Shown piece by piece: positions 47,949-56,409 of a stretch of 64,000 nt of DNA (positions are counted from its first letter, which is position 1; every line of letters begins with the position of its first letter). Source of the stretch: Microbacterium sp. SL75 (GTDB taxonomy: Bacteria; Actinomycetota; Actinomycetes; Actinomycetales; Microbacteriaceae); NCBI RefSeq assembly GCF_026625865.1, contig NZ_CP113067.1:1-64000 (forward strand), given 5' to 3'. The translations under genes were made by a program, and so were the position numbers. A model generated the notes under the pieces. The model made no database searches. It was not told the origin of the DNA and saw nothing but the letters and a program-made list of their open reading frames with translations.

Positions 47949-48788
47949 TCAGACCGCGGCGATGCGCGCGTAGTCCTCAACCGTCAGCTGCTCGCCGCGC
48001 AGCGTGGGATCCACGCCGGCCGCTTCGAGATGAGCTGACGCCTCCGCGGCCGTGCCGCCCAGCACGCCCGACAGCGCCTGGCGGAGCATCTTGCGGCGCT
48101 GCTGGAAAGCGGCATCCACGATCTGGAAAGTGCGGAGTCGGTGCTCCTCGGTGCCGCGGGCTTCGGCATCCCGGTCGAAGCCGACGAGCACGCTGTCGAC
48201 GTTCGGCACGGGCCAGAACACCTGACGCGACACCGTGCCGGCCAGTCGCCACGAGCCGTACCAGGCCGCCTTGACGCTCGGGGCGCCGTAGATCTTCGAC
48301 CCGGGAGGGGCGGCGAGGCGCTCCCCCACCTCGGCCTGCACCATGACGACGCCGCGCCGCAGGTAGGGGAAGGTCTCGAGGAAGTGCAGCAGCACGGGCA
48401 CCGAGACGTTGTACGGCAGGTTCGCGACCAGGACGCCGGGTTCTCCCGGCAGCTCATCGACGCGCAGAGCGTCGGCGTCGATGACCGTCAGGCGGCCGGC
48501 GGGCACGTCGTGGGCTGCCGCGGTGGAGGGAAGCCGCTCCGCGAGCCGGTGATCGATCTCGACGGCAACGACCGAGGCACCCGTCTCGAGGATCGCCAGG
48601 GTGAGGGATCCGAGACCGGGACCGATCTCGACGACACGATCGGATGCCGTGACCCGAGCCGCCTGCACGATCTTGCGCACCGTGTTGGCGTCGACGACGA
48701 AGTTCTGCCCGAGCTTCTTGGTGGGGGTCACATCGAGCTCGGCGGCGAGCCGACGGATCTCGGAGGCACCGAGGAGGGAAACGGGCAT
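47949..48788 (-). CDS. rsmA: 16S rRNA (adenine1518/1519-N6)-dimethyltransferase
   Basis: The product has 279 residues. It dimethylates two adenines in the 3' terminal hairpin of 16S rRNA, a late ribosome assembly check; loss gives kasugamycin resistance. Motifs are KKLGQNFVVDANTVRKIV, the SAM-binding VVEIGPGLGSLT, and the catalytic NLPYN. The C-terminal helical domain has FQQRRKMLRQALSGVLGG. It is on the same strand as ispE but separated from it by three kilobases. Confidence 0.95.
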   Translation of the reverse strand: MPVSLLGASEIRRLAAELDVTPTKKLGQNFVVDANTVRKIVQAARVTASDRVVEIGPGLGSLTLAILETGASVVAVEIDHRLAERLPSTAAAHDVPAGRLTVIDADALRVDELPGEPGVLVANLPYNVSVPVLLHFLETFPYLRRGVVMVQAEVGERLAAPPGSKIYGAPSVKAAWYGSWRLAGTVSRQVFWPVPNVDSVLVGFDRDAEARGTEEHRLRTFQIVDAAFQQRRKMLRQALSGVLGGTAAEASAHLEAAGVDPTLRGEQLTVEDYARIAAV

Positions 48789-48855
48789 TGTTCCACTGTA
48801 GTCAGCGATCCCGCCAGTACCCGACGCTCCCGATGGGCAGGAGTAGCGTGATCAG

Positions 48856-50316
48856 GTGAGTCAAACGCAGTCCATCCCCTCGAACGCTTTCACCCTCAGG
48901 AGCCCCTACGGGCGACGAGCCATCGGGCTCTCGCTCGCGGCAGCGGTGGGCGGTTTCCTCTTCGGTTTCGACTCCTCGGTGATCAACGGCGCTGTCGACG
49001 CCGTCCAGGGCAACTTCGAGCTCTCGCAGGTGCTCACCGGTTTCGTCGTCGCCGTCGCCCTGCTCGGTTGCGCCGTCGGCGCGATCGTCGCCGGCGCCCT
49101 GTCGGACCGCTGGGGGCGCCTTAAGGTCATGCTCCTCGGCGCCGTGCTGTTCTTCGTCTCGTCGATCGGCGCCGCCCTCACCTTCAGCGTGCCCGACCTC
49201 ATCCTGTGGCGCGTGATGAGCGGACTGGGAATCGGCATTGCCTCGGTGGTCGCCCCCGCCTACATCGCGGAGGTCGCCCCGCGTCAGATCCGTGGTTCCC
49301 TGGCCTCCCTGCAGCAGCTGGCGATCACGCTCGGTATCTTCGGCGCCCTGCTCTCGGATGCCCTGCTGGCCAACACCGCCGGCGGCGCGGCCAATCAGCT
49401 GTGGCTGGGCATGGAGGCCTGGCGCTGGATGTTCCTCGTCGGTGTGGTCCCGGCAGCGGTCTACGGAGTCCTGTCCTTCACGGTTCCCGAATCGCCCCGC
49501 TACCTGCTCTCGAAGGGCAAGCGCGACGAGGCGAAGGCGATCTTCGCGCGGCTGGTGCCGCCGGCCGACCTCGACAAGACGATGAACGAGCTCTCGAACG
49601 CCATCGAGGCCGATCGCAAGAACAAGAACGTCTCGCTGCGCGGGCCGGTGCTGGGACTGCAGGGGATCGTGTGGACCGGCATTCTGCTGTCGATGTTCCA
49701 GCAGTTCGTCGGCATCAACGTGATCTTCTACTACTCCACGACCCTCTGGAAGGCTGTCGGCTTCGACGAGAGCAACTCTCTGCTGATCTCGGTGATCACC
49801 TCGGTCACGAACGTCGTCGTGACCTTCGTCGCGATCTTCCTCGTCGACCGGGTGGGCCGGAAGCCGATTCTCTTGACCGGCTCGATCCTCATGACCGTTT
49901 CGCTCGGTGCGATGGCGCTCTCGTTCGCCTTCGCCACCGGTTCGGGTACGGACGTGTCGTTGCCCGCCCCGTGGGGTGGAGTCGCTTTGGTCGCCGCGAA
50001 CGTCTTCGTCGTCGGCTTCGGGGCGTCGTGGGGCCCGCTGGTCTGGGTGCTGCTCGGCGAGATCTTCCCGAGCCGCATCCGAGGCAAGGCCCTCGGCGTC
50101 GCCGCCGGAGCCCAGTGGATCGCGAACTTCGCCATCACGGTGTCGTTCCCGGCCATGTCGGGCTGGTCGCTGCCCCTCACCTACGGCATGTACGCCCTGT
50201 TCGCGGCCCTGTCGTTCGTCTACGTCGCCCTGCGCATCCCCGAGACCAAGGGCATGGAGCTCGAGCAGACCGAGACCCTGTTCGTCCGCAAGCCGAAGGC
50301 GAAGGCCAAGGCCTGA
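48856..50316 (+). CDS. sugar-porter family MFS transporter
   Basis: The product has 486 residues and 12 membrane segments. Sugar-porter signatures are GFDSSVINGAV, the loop DRWGRLKVML, PESPRYLLSKGKRDEA at the central loop, FQQFVGINVIFYYSTTLW in helix 7 (substrate-binding glutamines), DRVGRKPILL, and PETKGMELEQTE at the end. It probably imports a hexose or pentose with a proton. It starts at GTG; TAGCGT six bases upstream fits a leaderless -10, while GGAG is rather far for ribosome binding. It is divergent from rsmA, with 67 bases between. Confidence 0.92.
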   Translation: MSQTQSIPSNAFTLRSPYGRRAIGLSLAAAVGGFLFGFDSSVINGAVDAVQGNFELSQVLTGFVVAVALLGCAVGAIVAGALSDRWGRLKVMLLGAVLFFVSSIGAALTFSVPDLILWRVMSGLGIGIASVVAPAYIAEVAPRQIRGSLASLQQLAITLGIFGALLSDALLANTAGGAANQLWLGMEAWRWMFLVGVVPAAVYGVLSFTVPESPRYLLSKGKRDEAKAIFARLVPPADLDKTMNELSNAIEADRKNKNVSLRGPVLGLQGIVWTGILLSMFQQFVGINVIFYYSTTLWKAVGFDESNSLLISVITSVTNVVVTFVAIFLVDRVGRKPILLTGSILMTVSLGAMALSFAFATGSGTDVSLPAPWGGVALVAANVFVVGFGASWGPLVWVLLGEIFPSRIRGKALGVAAGAQWIANFAITVSFPAMSGWSLPLTYGMYALFAALSFVYVALRIPETKGMELEQTETLFVRKPKAKAKA

Positions 50317-50340
50317 CGCGAAGCCCGCGTCCGGATGCCA

Positions 50341-50372
50341 GAAGGCCGGTGCCCCGAGGGGCGCCGGCCTTC
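50341..50372 (+). terminator. intrinsic terminator of the sugar porter gene
   Basis: Fifteen-base arms (GAAGGCCGGTGCCCC / GGGGCGCCGGCCTTC, one wobble) with a 2-base centre begin 25 bases after the stop and just before the repeat array. Confidence 0.8.
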
Positions 50373-50400
50373 CGCGCGTCGGCGTGTCGCCCGCGCACCC

Positions 50401-51181
50401 TCAGCGATCCGCACAGGGTGCGCGGCATCCGGGGCGAAAGGGCTGAGGATGCGCGAATCACTGAGGCTGCGCGACGCCGGGCCCACCCGCGCGACATCAC
50501 TTCAGCAATCCGCACAGAGTCAGCGGCATCCGGGGCCAAGCGGCTGAGGTTGCGCGAGTCACTGAGGCTGCGCGACGCCGGGCGCACCCGCGCGACATCA
50601 CCCCAGCGATCCGCACAAGCTCAGCGGCATCCAGGGCCGAGCGGCTGAGGATACGCGAAACACTGAGGCTGCGCGACGCCCGACCCACCCACGCCACATC
50701 ACCCCAGCGATCCGCACAAGCTCAGCGGCATCCAGGGCCGAGCGGCTGAGGAAGCGCGAAACACTGAGGCTGCGCGACGCCCGACCCACCCGCGCGACAT
50801 CACCTCAGCGATCCGCACAGAGTCAGCGGCATCCAGGGCCGAGCGGCTGAGGATGCGCGAATCACTGAGGCTGCGCGACGCCCGACCCACCCGCGCCACA
50901 TCACCTCAGCGATCCGCACAGAGTCAGCGGCATCCAGGGCCAAGCAGCTGAAGTTGCGCGAAACACTGAGACTGCGCGACGCCCGACCCACCCGCGCCAC
51001 ATCACCTCAGCGATCCGCACAGAGTCAGCGGCATCCGGGGCCAAGCAGCTGAAGTTGCACGAACCACCGAGACTGCGCGACGCCCGACCCACCCACGCGA
51101 CATCACCCCAGCAATCCACACAAACTCACCGGCATCCGGGGCCAAAGGGCTGGGTTTGCGCGAATCACGGAGGCGGCGCGG
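50401..51181. repeat. tandem array of 101-bp repeats, seven full and one partial copy
   Basis: Units begin at 50401, 50502, 50603, 50704, 50805, 50906, 51007 and 51108; every interval is exactly 101 bases with no insertion or deletion. Copies differ by point changes only and are most alike in the centre; the last copy is diverged and stops near 51181. Each unit carries an imperfect inverted repeat of about 26 bases per arm around a loop of about 15 bases (in unit five: 50803-50828 with 50844-50870). Several arm differences are wobble-compatible. 101 is not a multiple of three, and the short frames seen in each unit overlap in successive frames, so coding is unlikely. The array lies behind the sugar porter terminator and downstream of the tatD-metG genes. 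Confidence 0.93.
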
Positions 51182-51202
51182 CACCCGGCTCGTGCGCGCC
51201 GG

Positions 51203-52203
51203 TCAGTCCTCGAAGGCGCCGTAGACGCGCAGCGTGTTCGCCGCCACCCGGGCACCGAGCTCGTCGGCGTCCATCGCCAGCTCCGCCGCGAGGAAGCGCA
51301 GCGTCACCGGGATCAGGTACGGCGCGTTCGGGCGGCCGCGGTAGGGCACCGGGGTAAGGAACGGCGCGTCGGTCTCGACGAGGATCCGGTCGAGCGGCGT
51401 GACCGCGAGAGCGTCGCGCAGGTTCTGCGCGTTCTTGAATGTCACGTTGCCCGCGAACGACAGATAGTACCCGCGGTCTGCCGCGATGCGCGGTCTGCCG
51501 CGATGCGCGCCATGTCGGCGTCGCCCGAGAAGCAGTGGAACACCGTCCTGTCGGGGGCGCCGACCCTCTCGAGGGTCTCGAGCACGGCCTCGTGCGCGTC
51601 GCGGTCGTGGATCTGCATCGCGATGCCGTGCTTCTTCGCCAACGCGATATGCGCCTCGAAGGAGCGCATCTGGGCCGGGATGCCGTCCGCCTCGGTGCGG
51701 AAGAAGTCCAGGCCCGTCTCACCGATCGCCCGCACCCGCGGCTCGGCGGCGAGTTCGTCGATGACGGCGATCGCGGCATCCAGCTCGCCTGCCCGCTCGT
51801 AGACCGGAGCCTCGTTGGGGTGGATGGCGACGGCGGCCAGCACCCGGGGGTGCGAACGCGCCGCCCACGCCGACCAGCGCGAGGAGTCCACGTCACCGCC
51901 GGCCTGCACGACGCCGTGGACGCCGACGGCGAGCGCACGCTCGAGCTGCTCGTCGAGCGACAAACCGGTGTCGCCGTCCTCGATCTCGAGGTGCGTGTGA
52001 TTGTCGTAGACCGGGATGCCGAGCGGCTCGGGCGCCGGTGGATAGCTCACGTCGCGACGGCCGTCGACCGAGCGCTCGCGCACGTACTGACTCGGATCAC
52101 CGCCGTCGATGGTGCCGCGTGGGCGTTCGACGGGGGCAGAGCCGGGGGCCGGTGCGGCGGCGGTCGCCTCGCCGGGCTCAGGGACCGCCGCTGCACCCGA
52201 CAT
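51203..52203 (-). pseudogene. tatD: TatD-family hydrolase, frameshifted by a 17-bp duplication
   Basis: The frame starts at ATG 52203 (MSGAAAVPEPGEATA, a 50-residue proline-rich start). It then runs through a TatD metal-dependent hydrolase: YDNHTHLEIEDGD (H-x-H), AIGETGLDFFR, MQIHDRDAHEAVLE and FHCFSGDADMARIAADR. There a 17-bp tandem duplication shifts the frame, and translation stops at about 51442. The rest of the protein (SFAGNVTFKNAQNLRDA, VETDAPFLTPVPYRGRPN, ending GAFED) continues intact in the next frame to 51203. Removing one 17-bp copy restores a full gene. TatD proteins are 3'-5' DNases or related hydrolases. It lies 5 bases after metG. It may be a pseudogene, a phase-variable gene or a sequence error. 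Confidence 0.88.
51475..51508. repeat. perfect 17-bp tandem duplication inside tatD
   Basis: GGTCTGCCGCGATGCGC occurs at 51475-51491 and again, identical, at 51492-51508. Seventeen is not a multiple of three, so the tatD frame breaks here. It looks like a recent replication slip. Confidence 0.93.
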
Positions 52204-52208
52204 TGCCG

Positions 52209-53801
52209 TCACGCCTGCTCGACGCGGGGGAACAGCGGCGAGAGCGCGTTCACCGAGGAGCCGGGGCGCAGCACGCCCCATGCCCCCGCTTCGCGCAGAC
52301 GCTGATCGTGCAGGTCGCCGAGGCTCTCGGACGCGCCCAACGCGAACCACAGCTTCTCGGTCGACGCCGGCATGACCGGCGACAACAGCACGGCGAGCGC
52401 GCGCAGCCCCTCGGCCGCGGTGTACAGCACGGTGCCCAGACGCTCGCGCGTGGCCTCGTCCTTCGCCAGAGCCCACGGCTCGTTCTCGGTGATGTAGCCG
52501 TTCAGCGCGTCGACGATCGTCCAGATGGCGGCGATCGCCTCGTCGATGCGGAAACGCTCCACGGCGGCGTCGGCGTTGGCCGCGGCATCCGCCACGATCT
52601 TCTGGATCGTCAGGTCGCTGTCGGTGTAGGCGCCGGGCTCGGGTACCACGCCGTCGAAGTACTTCGAGATCATCGCGATGGTGCGGGACGCCAGGTTGCC
52701 GAAGCCGTTGGCGAGCTCGGCCTGATAGCGGGCCGAGAGGTCTTCCCACGAGAAGGAGCCGTCCTGACCGAAAGCGATCGCCGAGAGGAAGTAGAACCGG
52801 TACGCGTCCGAGCCGAAGACGTCGGTGATCTCGGTCGGCGCGATGCCGGTGAGCTTGGACTTCGACATCTTCTCGCCGCCGACGAGCAGCCACCCGTGCG
52901 CGAAGACGCCTCGGGGCACGTCGAGGCCCGCAGCCATGAGCATGGCGGGCCAGATGACGGCGTGGAAACGCAGGATGTCTTTGCCGACCACGTGGTACGC
53001 GGGCCAGCGGCGCGCGAACTCCGCGGTGACCTCGCCGGTCTCGGGGTCGGTGCCGTAGCCCACGGCGGTGGCGTAGTTGAGCAGAGCGTCGACCCACACG
53101 TAGATGACGTGCGAGGGGTCCCACGGAACGGTGATGCCCCAGTCGAAGGCGGAACGCGAGATCGAGAGGTCTTTCAGACCGCTGCGCACGAACGAGACGA
53201 CCTCGTTGCGCGCCGATTCGGGGCGCACGAAGTCGGGCTCCGTCTTGTAGAGCTCGAGCAGGCGGTCCTGGAACTCGCTGAGCTTGAAGAAGTAGTTCTT
53301 CTCTTGCAGCAGCTCGAGGGGCTTCGAGTGGATCGCGCAGACCTTGAGTCCCTCGAAGGGCCCCGTGCCGTCGACGATCTCGGCCTCGGGCTTGAACTCC
53401 TCGCAACCGACGCAGTACAGCGCCTCGTACTCGCCCGCGTAGATGTAGCCCCGGTCGAACAACGCCTTCACGAACTGCTGCACGCGCTCTTCGTGGCGCG
53501 GCTGCGTGGTGCGGATGAAGTCGTCGTTGGCGACGTCGAGGGTCTCGAGCAGCGGGAACCACGACTCGGTGACGAGCTTGTCGACCCACTCCTGCGGCGT
53601 CACGCCGTTCGCGGCGGCCGCCCGCAGCATCTTCTGGCCGTGCTCGTCGGTGCCGGTGAGCATCCACGTGTCGTCACCCGCCTGGCGGTGCCAGCGCGCG
53701 AGCGTATCGACGGCCACCGTCGTGTACCCGTGCCCGATGTGGGGCAGATCGCTGGGGTAGTAGATCGGCGTCGTGATGTAGAAAGATCGGCCGGAAGTCA
53801 C
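52209..53801 (-). CDS. metG: methionine-tRNA ligase
   Basis: The product has 530 residues and is a class I aminoacyl-tRNA synthetase without the C-terminal tRNA-binding extension found in some bacteria. Motifs are TTPIYYPSDLPHIGHGY (HIGH box), ALYCVGCEEFKPEAEI with a CxxC knuckle, KDILRFHAVIWPAMLM, and GGEKMSKSKLTG (KMSKS loop). The start is GTG with no ribosome binding site. A TAGAAT box ends six bases upstream, so the mRNA is probably leaderless. tatD follows after 5 bases. Confidence 0.96.
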   Translation of the reverse strand: MTSGRSFYITTPIYYPSDLPHIGHGYTTVAVDTLARWHRQAGDDTWMLTGTDEHGQKMLRAAAANGVTPQEWVDKLVTESWFPLLETLDVANDDFIRTTQPRHEERVQQFVKALFDRGYIYAGEYEALYCVGCEEFKPEAEIVDGTGPFEGLKVCAIHSKPLELLQEKNYFFKLSEFQDRLLELYKTEPDFVRPESARNEVVSFVRSGLKDLSISRSAFDWGITVPWDPSHVIYVWVDALLNYATAVGYGTDPETGEVTAEFARRWPAYHVVGKDILRFHAVIWPAMLMAAGLDVPRGVFAHGWLLVGGEKMSKSKLTGIAPTEITDVFGSDAYRFYFLSAIAFGQDGSFSWEDLSARYQAELANGFGNLASRTIAMISKYFDGVVPEPGAYTDSDLTIQKIVADAAANADAAVERFRIDEAIAAIWTIVDALNGYITENEPWALAKDEATRERLGTVLYTAAEGLRALAVLLSPVMPASTEKLWFALGASESLGDLHDQRLREAGAWGVLRPGSSVNALSPLFPRVEQA

Positions 53802-53807
53802 CTGGAG

Positions 53808-53813
53808 ATTCTA
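53808..53813 (-). promoter_or_regulatory. -10 box for leaderless metG
   Basis: On the minus strand TAGAAT lies six bases before the metG GTG, the normal distance from a -10 to the first transcribed base. No Shine-Dalgarno sequence is present. Confidence 0.6.
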
Positions 53814-53850
53814 CGGGGAGGCACCGACACGGCCGACCGTGTGACGGGTG

Positions 53851-54669
53851 TCAGCGTTTGACGGCCAGCGCCGCCTGGTACAGCTCGCGCGAGGAGTGGC
53901 CGGTCTGCGAGGCCACCTCGGCGGCGGCCTCTTTGAGCCGCGCGCCGCCGCGCACGATCTCGAGCATCTGGGTCACGGCATCCGGGAACGCCACCTCGCG
54001 AGCGGTGGCGCCGCCGACGACGATCGCGATCTCACCGCGGACGCCCTCGGCCGCCCACGCGGCGAGCTCGGCAAGGGTTCCGCGCTTGACCTCTTCGTAG
54101 AGCTTGGTGAGCTCGCGGCAGACGGCGGCGGGACGATCGGCGCCGAACTCGGTCGCGAGGTCTTCGAGAGTGGATGCCAGTCGCGACGGCGACTCGAAGA
54201 AGACGAGGGTCCGCTCCTCCGACGCGAGCTGCGCGAAGGCCTTGCGGCGATCCCCCGGCTTGCGGCGCGGAAAGCCCTCGAAGGCGAAGCGGTCGGTAGG
54301 AAGGCCCGCGACGGCCAGGGCCGTGACGACCGCGCTCGGACCGGGAATCGCGGTGACCGTGACACCCGCGGCGGCGGCCGCCGCGACGAGGCCGAAGCCG
54401 GGGTCGCTCACCGTGGGCATGCCGGCGTCGCTCAGCACCAGCAGATCGTCTTCGCGGGCGAGCTCGACCAGTTCGGCGGCCCGCTCCTTCTCGTTGTGGT
54501 CGTGCAGGGCGATCAGGCGCGGCCGGTTCTCGACCCCGAGTCCCGCGAGCAGACGCTGCGTGGTGCGGGTGTCTTCTGCCGCGACGACGGTGGCGTTCTC
54601 GAGCGCCTCGATCAGACGCTTCGAGGCGTCGCCCAGGTTGCCGATGGGGGTCGCCGCCAGGATGATCAC
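53851..54669 (-). CDS. rsmI: 16S rRNA (cytidine1402-2'-O)-methyltransferase
   Basis: The product has 272 residues. RsmI methylates the ribose of C1402 in the decoding centre. The TP-methylase fold shows LAATPIGNLGDASKRL, AAEDTRTTQRLL, the SAM region LVLSDAGMPTVSDPG, IPGPSAVVTALAVAGLP, and FFESPSRLASTLEDL. It starts at GTG with a TAAGGT box six bases upstream, so it is probably leaderless. It is divergent from pmt, an arrangement that recurs in actinobacteria. Confidence 0.95.
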   Translation of the reverse strand: MIILAATPIGNLGDASKRLIEALENATVVAAEDTRTTQRLLAGLGVENRPRLIALHDHNEKERAAELVELAREDDLLVLSDAGMPTVSDPGFGLVAAAAAAGVTVTAIPGPSAVVTALAVAGLPTDRFAFEGFPRRKPGDRRKAFAQLASEERTLVFFESPSRLASTLEDLATEFGADRPAAVCRELTKLYEEVKRGTLAELAAWAAEGVRGEIAIVVGGATAREVAFPDAVTQMLEIVRGGARLKEAAAEVASQTGHSSRELYQAALAVKR

Positions 54670-54675
54670 CGTTCC

Positions 54676-54685
54676 ACCTTAGGCT
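54676..54685. promoter_or_regulatory. overlapping divergent -10 boxes of rsmI and pmt
   Basis: On the minus strand TAAGGT occupies 54676-54681, six bases before the rsmI GTG. On the plus strand TAGGCT occupies 54680-54685, seven bases before the pmt GTG. The two boxes share two bases, and the two start codons are only 23 bases apart. Neither gene has a ribosome binding site. Confidence 0.6.
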
Positions 54686-54692
54686 GGGGGCC

Positions 54693-56264
54693 GTGACCAC
54701 CGCCGTCCCTCCGCTGCTCCCGTCGATCGAGCAGACGCGCATCGATCGGTGGCGCGACGCCCTCCTCGACGGCCCCCGCGGGTTCCGCTTGTGGCGCTGG
54801 CTCGCACCTGCGCTGGTCACCGTCCTCGCGGCCGTGCTGCGTCTGGTCGACATCGGCAATCCGCACCAGCTCGTCTTCGACGAGACGTACTACGTGAAGG
54901 ATTCGTGGAGCCAGTGGGTGCTCGGTTACCCCTCCACCTGGCCCGACGGCGCCGACGCCAGCTTCGCGGCAGGAGACTCCGACGTCTTCACGGGCATCGG
55001 CAGCTACGTCGTTCACCCTCCCCTCGGACGCATCCTCATCGGCGCGGGCATGGCGCTGCTCGGTCCCGACTCGGCGACGGGTTGGCGCATCTCCGCCGCC
55101 GTCTTCGGTACCGCGACGGTGCTGCTGGTGTACCTGCTGGCGCGCACGATCACCCGGTCGATCCCCTTCGCGACCGTGGCATCCGGTCTCATCGCGATCG
55201 ACGGCCTCGGGATCGTGCTGAGCCGCATCGCGCTTCTCGATGTCTTCCTGACGTTCTTCATCGTGCTCGTCTTCTGGTTCGTCGCCCTCGACCACCGGGG
55301 CAGCACCGACCGCTTGCGCACCGCCATCGCGGCCCTGCCGGGAGAACGGCACACGTGGGGGCCCATCCTGTGGGCCCGCCCCTGGCTCTTCGCCGCGGGA
55401 GCCGCCGCCGGAGCCGCCACCGCCGTGAAGTGGTCGGGACTGTACGTGCTCGCCGCCGTCGGCTTGTACGCGGTGATCACCGACGCCCTCGCCCGTCGCC
55501 GCGCCGGAATCGATCAGTGGCCGATGGATGCCGTGCGCCAGGGCCTCGCATCGTTCGTCCTGCTCGTGCCGGTCGCGGTGGTCGTGTACCTTGCGAGCTG
55601 GTCGGGGTGGCTGTTCTCGAACGGCGGCTGGATGCGCGGCACCCCGGTCGCCGCGACAGGCATCTGGGGGTGGGTTCCCGAGCCGCTCCGACAGCTGTGG
55701 GCGTACCACCAGGAGATGTACGCGTTCCACGTGGGCCTCGTCACCCCGCACAGCTACGCGAGCCCCGCCTGGCAGTGGCCGCTGCTCATCCGTCCCACCT
55801 CGATGTACTGGCACCAGGACCAGGCCGGGGTGAACGGTTGCGCCCTGCCGACGGGCTGCACCGAGGCGATCTCGAGCATCGCGAACCCGATCATCTGGTG
55901 GGCCGGTGTCGCGGCGTCCCTCTACCTGCTCGTGCGCTTCGTCATGGTCCGCGACTGGCGCTTCGCTCTCGTGCTGACCGGACTCGCCGCCACCTACGTG
56001 CCGTGGCTGCTCTACCCCGAGCGGACGATCTTCCAGTTCTACACGGTGGCGATGCTGCCGTTCCTCGTGCTCGCGCTCACCTTCGCGCTGCGCGACATCG
56101 CCCGCGGGGTGAAGGGCGCGTCACGGGCGAGCGGGCAGGTGCTCGTCCTGGCTTTCCTCGGGCTGTGTCTCGTGATCTCGGCGTTCTGGTATCCCGTGTG
56201 GGCGGGGCTTCCGGTGCCGTACGAGTTCTGGCGCCTGCACAACTGGCTGCCCACCTGGATCTGA
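54693..56264 (+). CDS. pmt: protein O-mannosyltransferase
   Basis: The product has 523 residues and about 11 membrane helices; it is a GT39 family enzyme. It transfers mannose from polyprenyl-phosphate-mannose to serine or threonine of exported proteins. Motifs are the catalytic acidic pair in FDETYYVKDSW, VHPPLGRILIGAGMALLG, AIDGLGIVLSRIALLDVFLTFF, and the C-terminal PYEFWRLHNWLPTWI. It starts at GTG in a probable leaderless transcript. In Mycobacterium the counterpart is Pmt (Rv1002c, from memory), also divergent from rsmI. Likely acceptors in this window include the secreted Pro/Thr-rich proteins. Confidence 0.94.
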   Translation: MTTAVPPLLPSIEQTRIDRWRDALLDGPRGFRLWRWLAPALVTVLAAVLRLVDIGNPHQLVFDETYYVKDSWSQWVLGYPSTWPDGADASFAAGDSDVFTGIGSYVVHPPLGRILIGAGMALLGPDSATGWRISAAVFGTATVLLVYLLARTITRSIPFATVASGLIAIDGLGIVLSRIALLDVFLTFFIVLVFWFVALDHRGSTDRLRTAIAALPGERHTWGPILWARPWLFAAGAAAGAATAVKWSGLYVLAAVGLYAVITDALARRRAGIDQWPMDAVRQGLASFVLLVPVAVVVYLASWSGWLFSNGGWMRGTPVAATGIWGWVPEPLRQLWAYHQEMYAFHVGLVTPHSYASPAWQWPLLIRPTSMYWHQDQAGVNGCALPTGCTEAISSIANPIIWWAGVAASLYLLVRFVMVRDWRFALVLTGLAATYVPWLLYPERTIFQFYTVAMLPFLVLALTFALRDIARGVKGASRASGQVLVLAFLGLCLVISAFWYPVWAGLPVPYEFWRLHNWLPTWI

Positions 56265-56409
56265 GCGCGGCGTGCGCGGGTGCGCCGTGGCGTGCGGGGT
56301 GGGCACGCAACAGAATCGGAGTCACGTAACCGGTGCGGATCTCCGGGGACACGGCATCCGAATTCGTTGCGTGGATCCGAATCTGTAAGGACTTCTCGCG
56401 GTGCCCGCC

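Noticed and set aside
50401..51181. CRISPR array
   Set aside because: Units are 101 bp throughout with no unique spacers, and no cas genes are present.
50177..51184. Series of short minus-strand frames across the 101-bp units
   Set aside because: They arise because each unit contains a stop-free stretch; successive copies fall in different frames, have no ribosome binding sites and no independent support.
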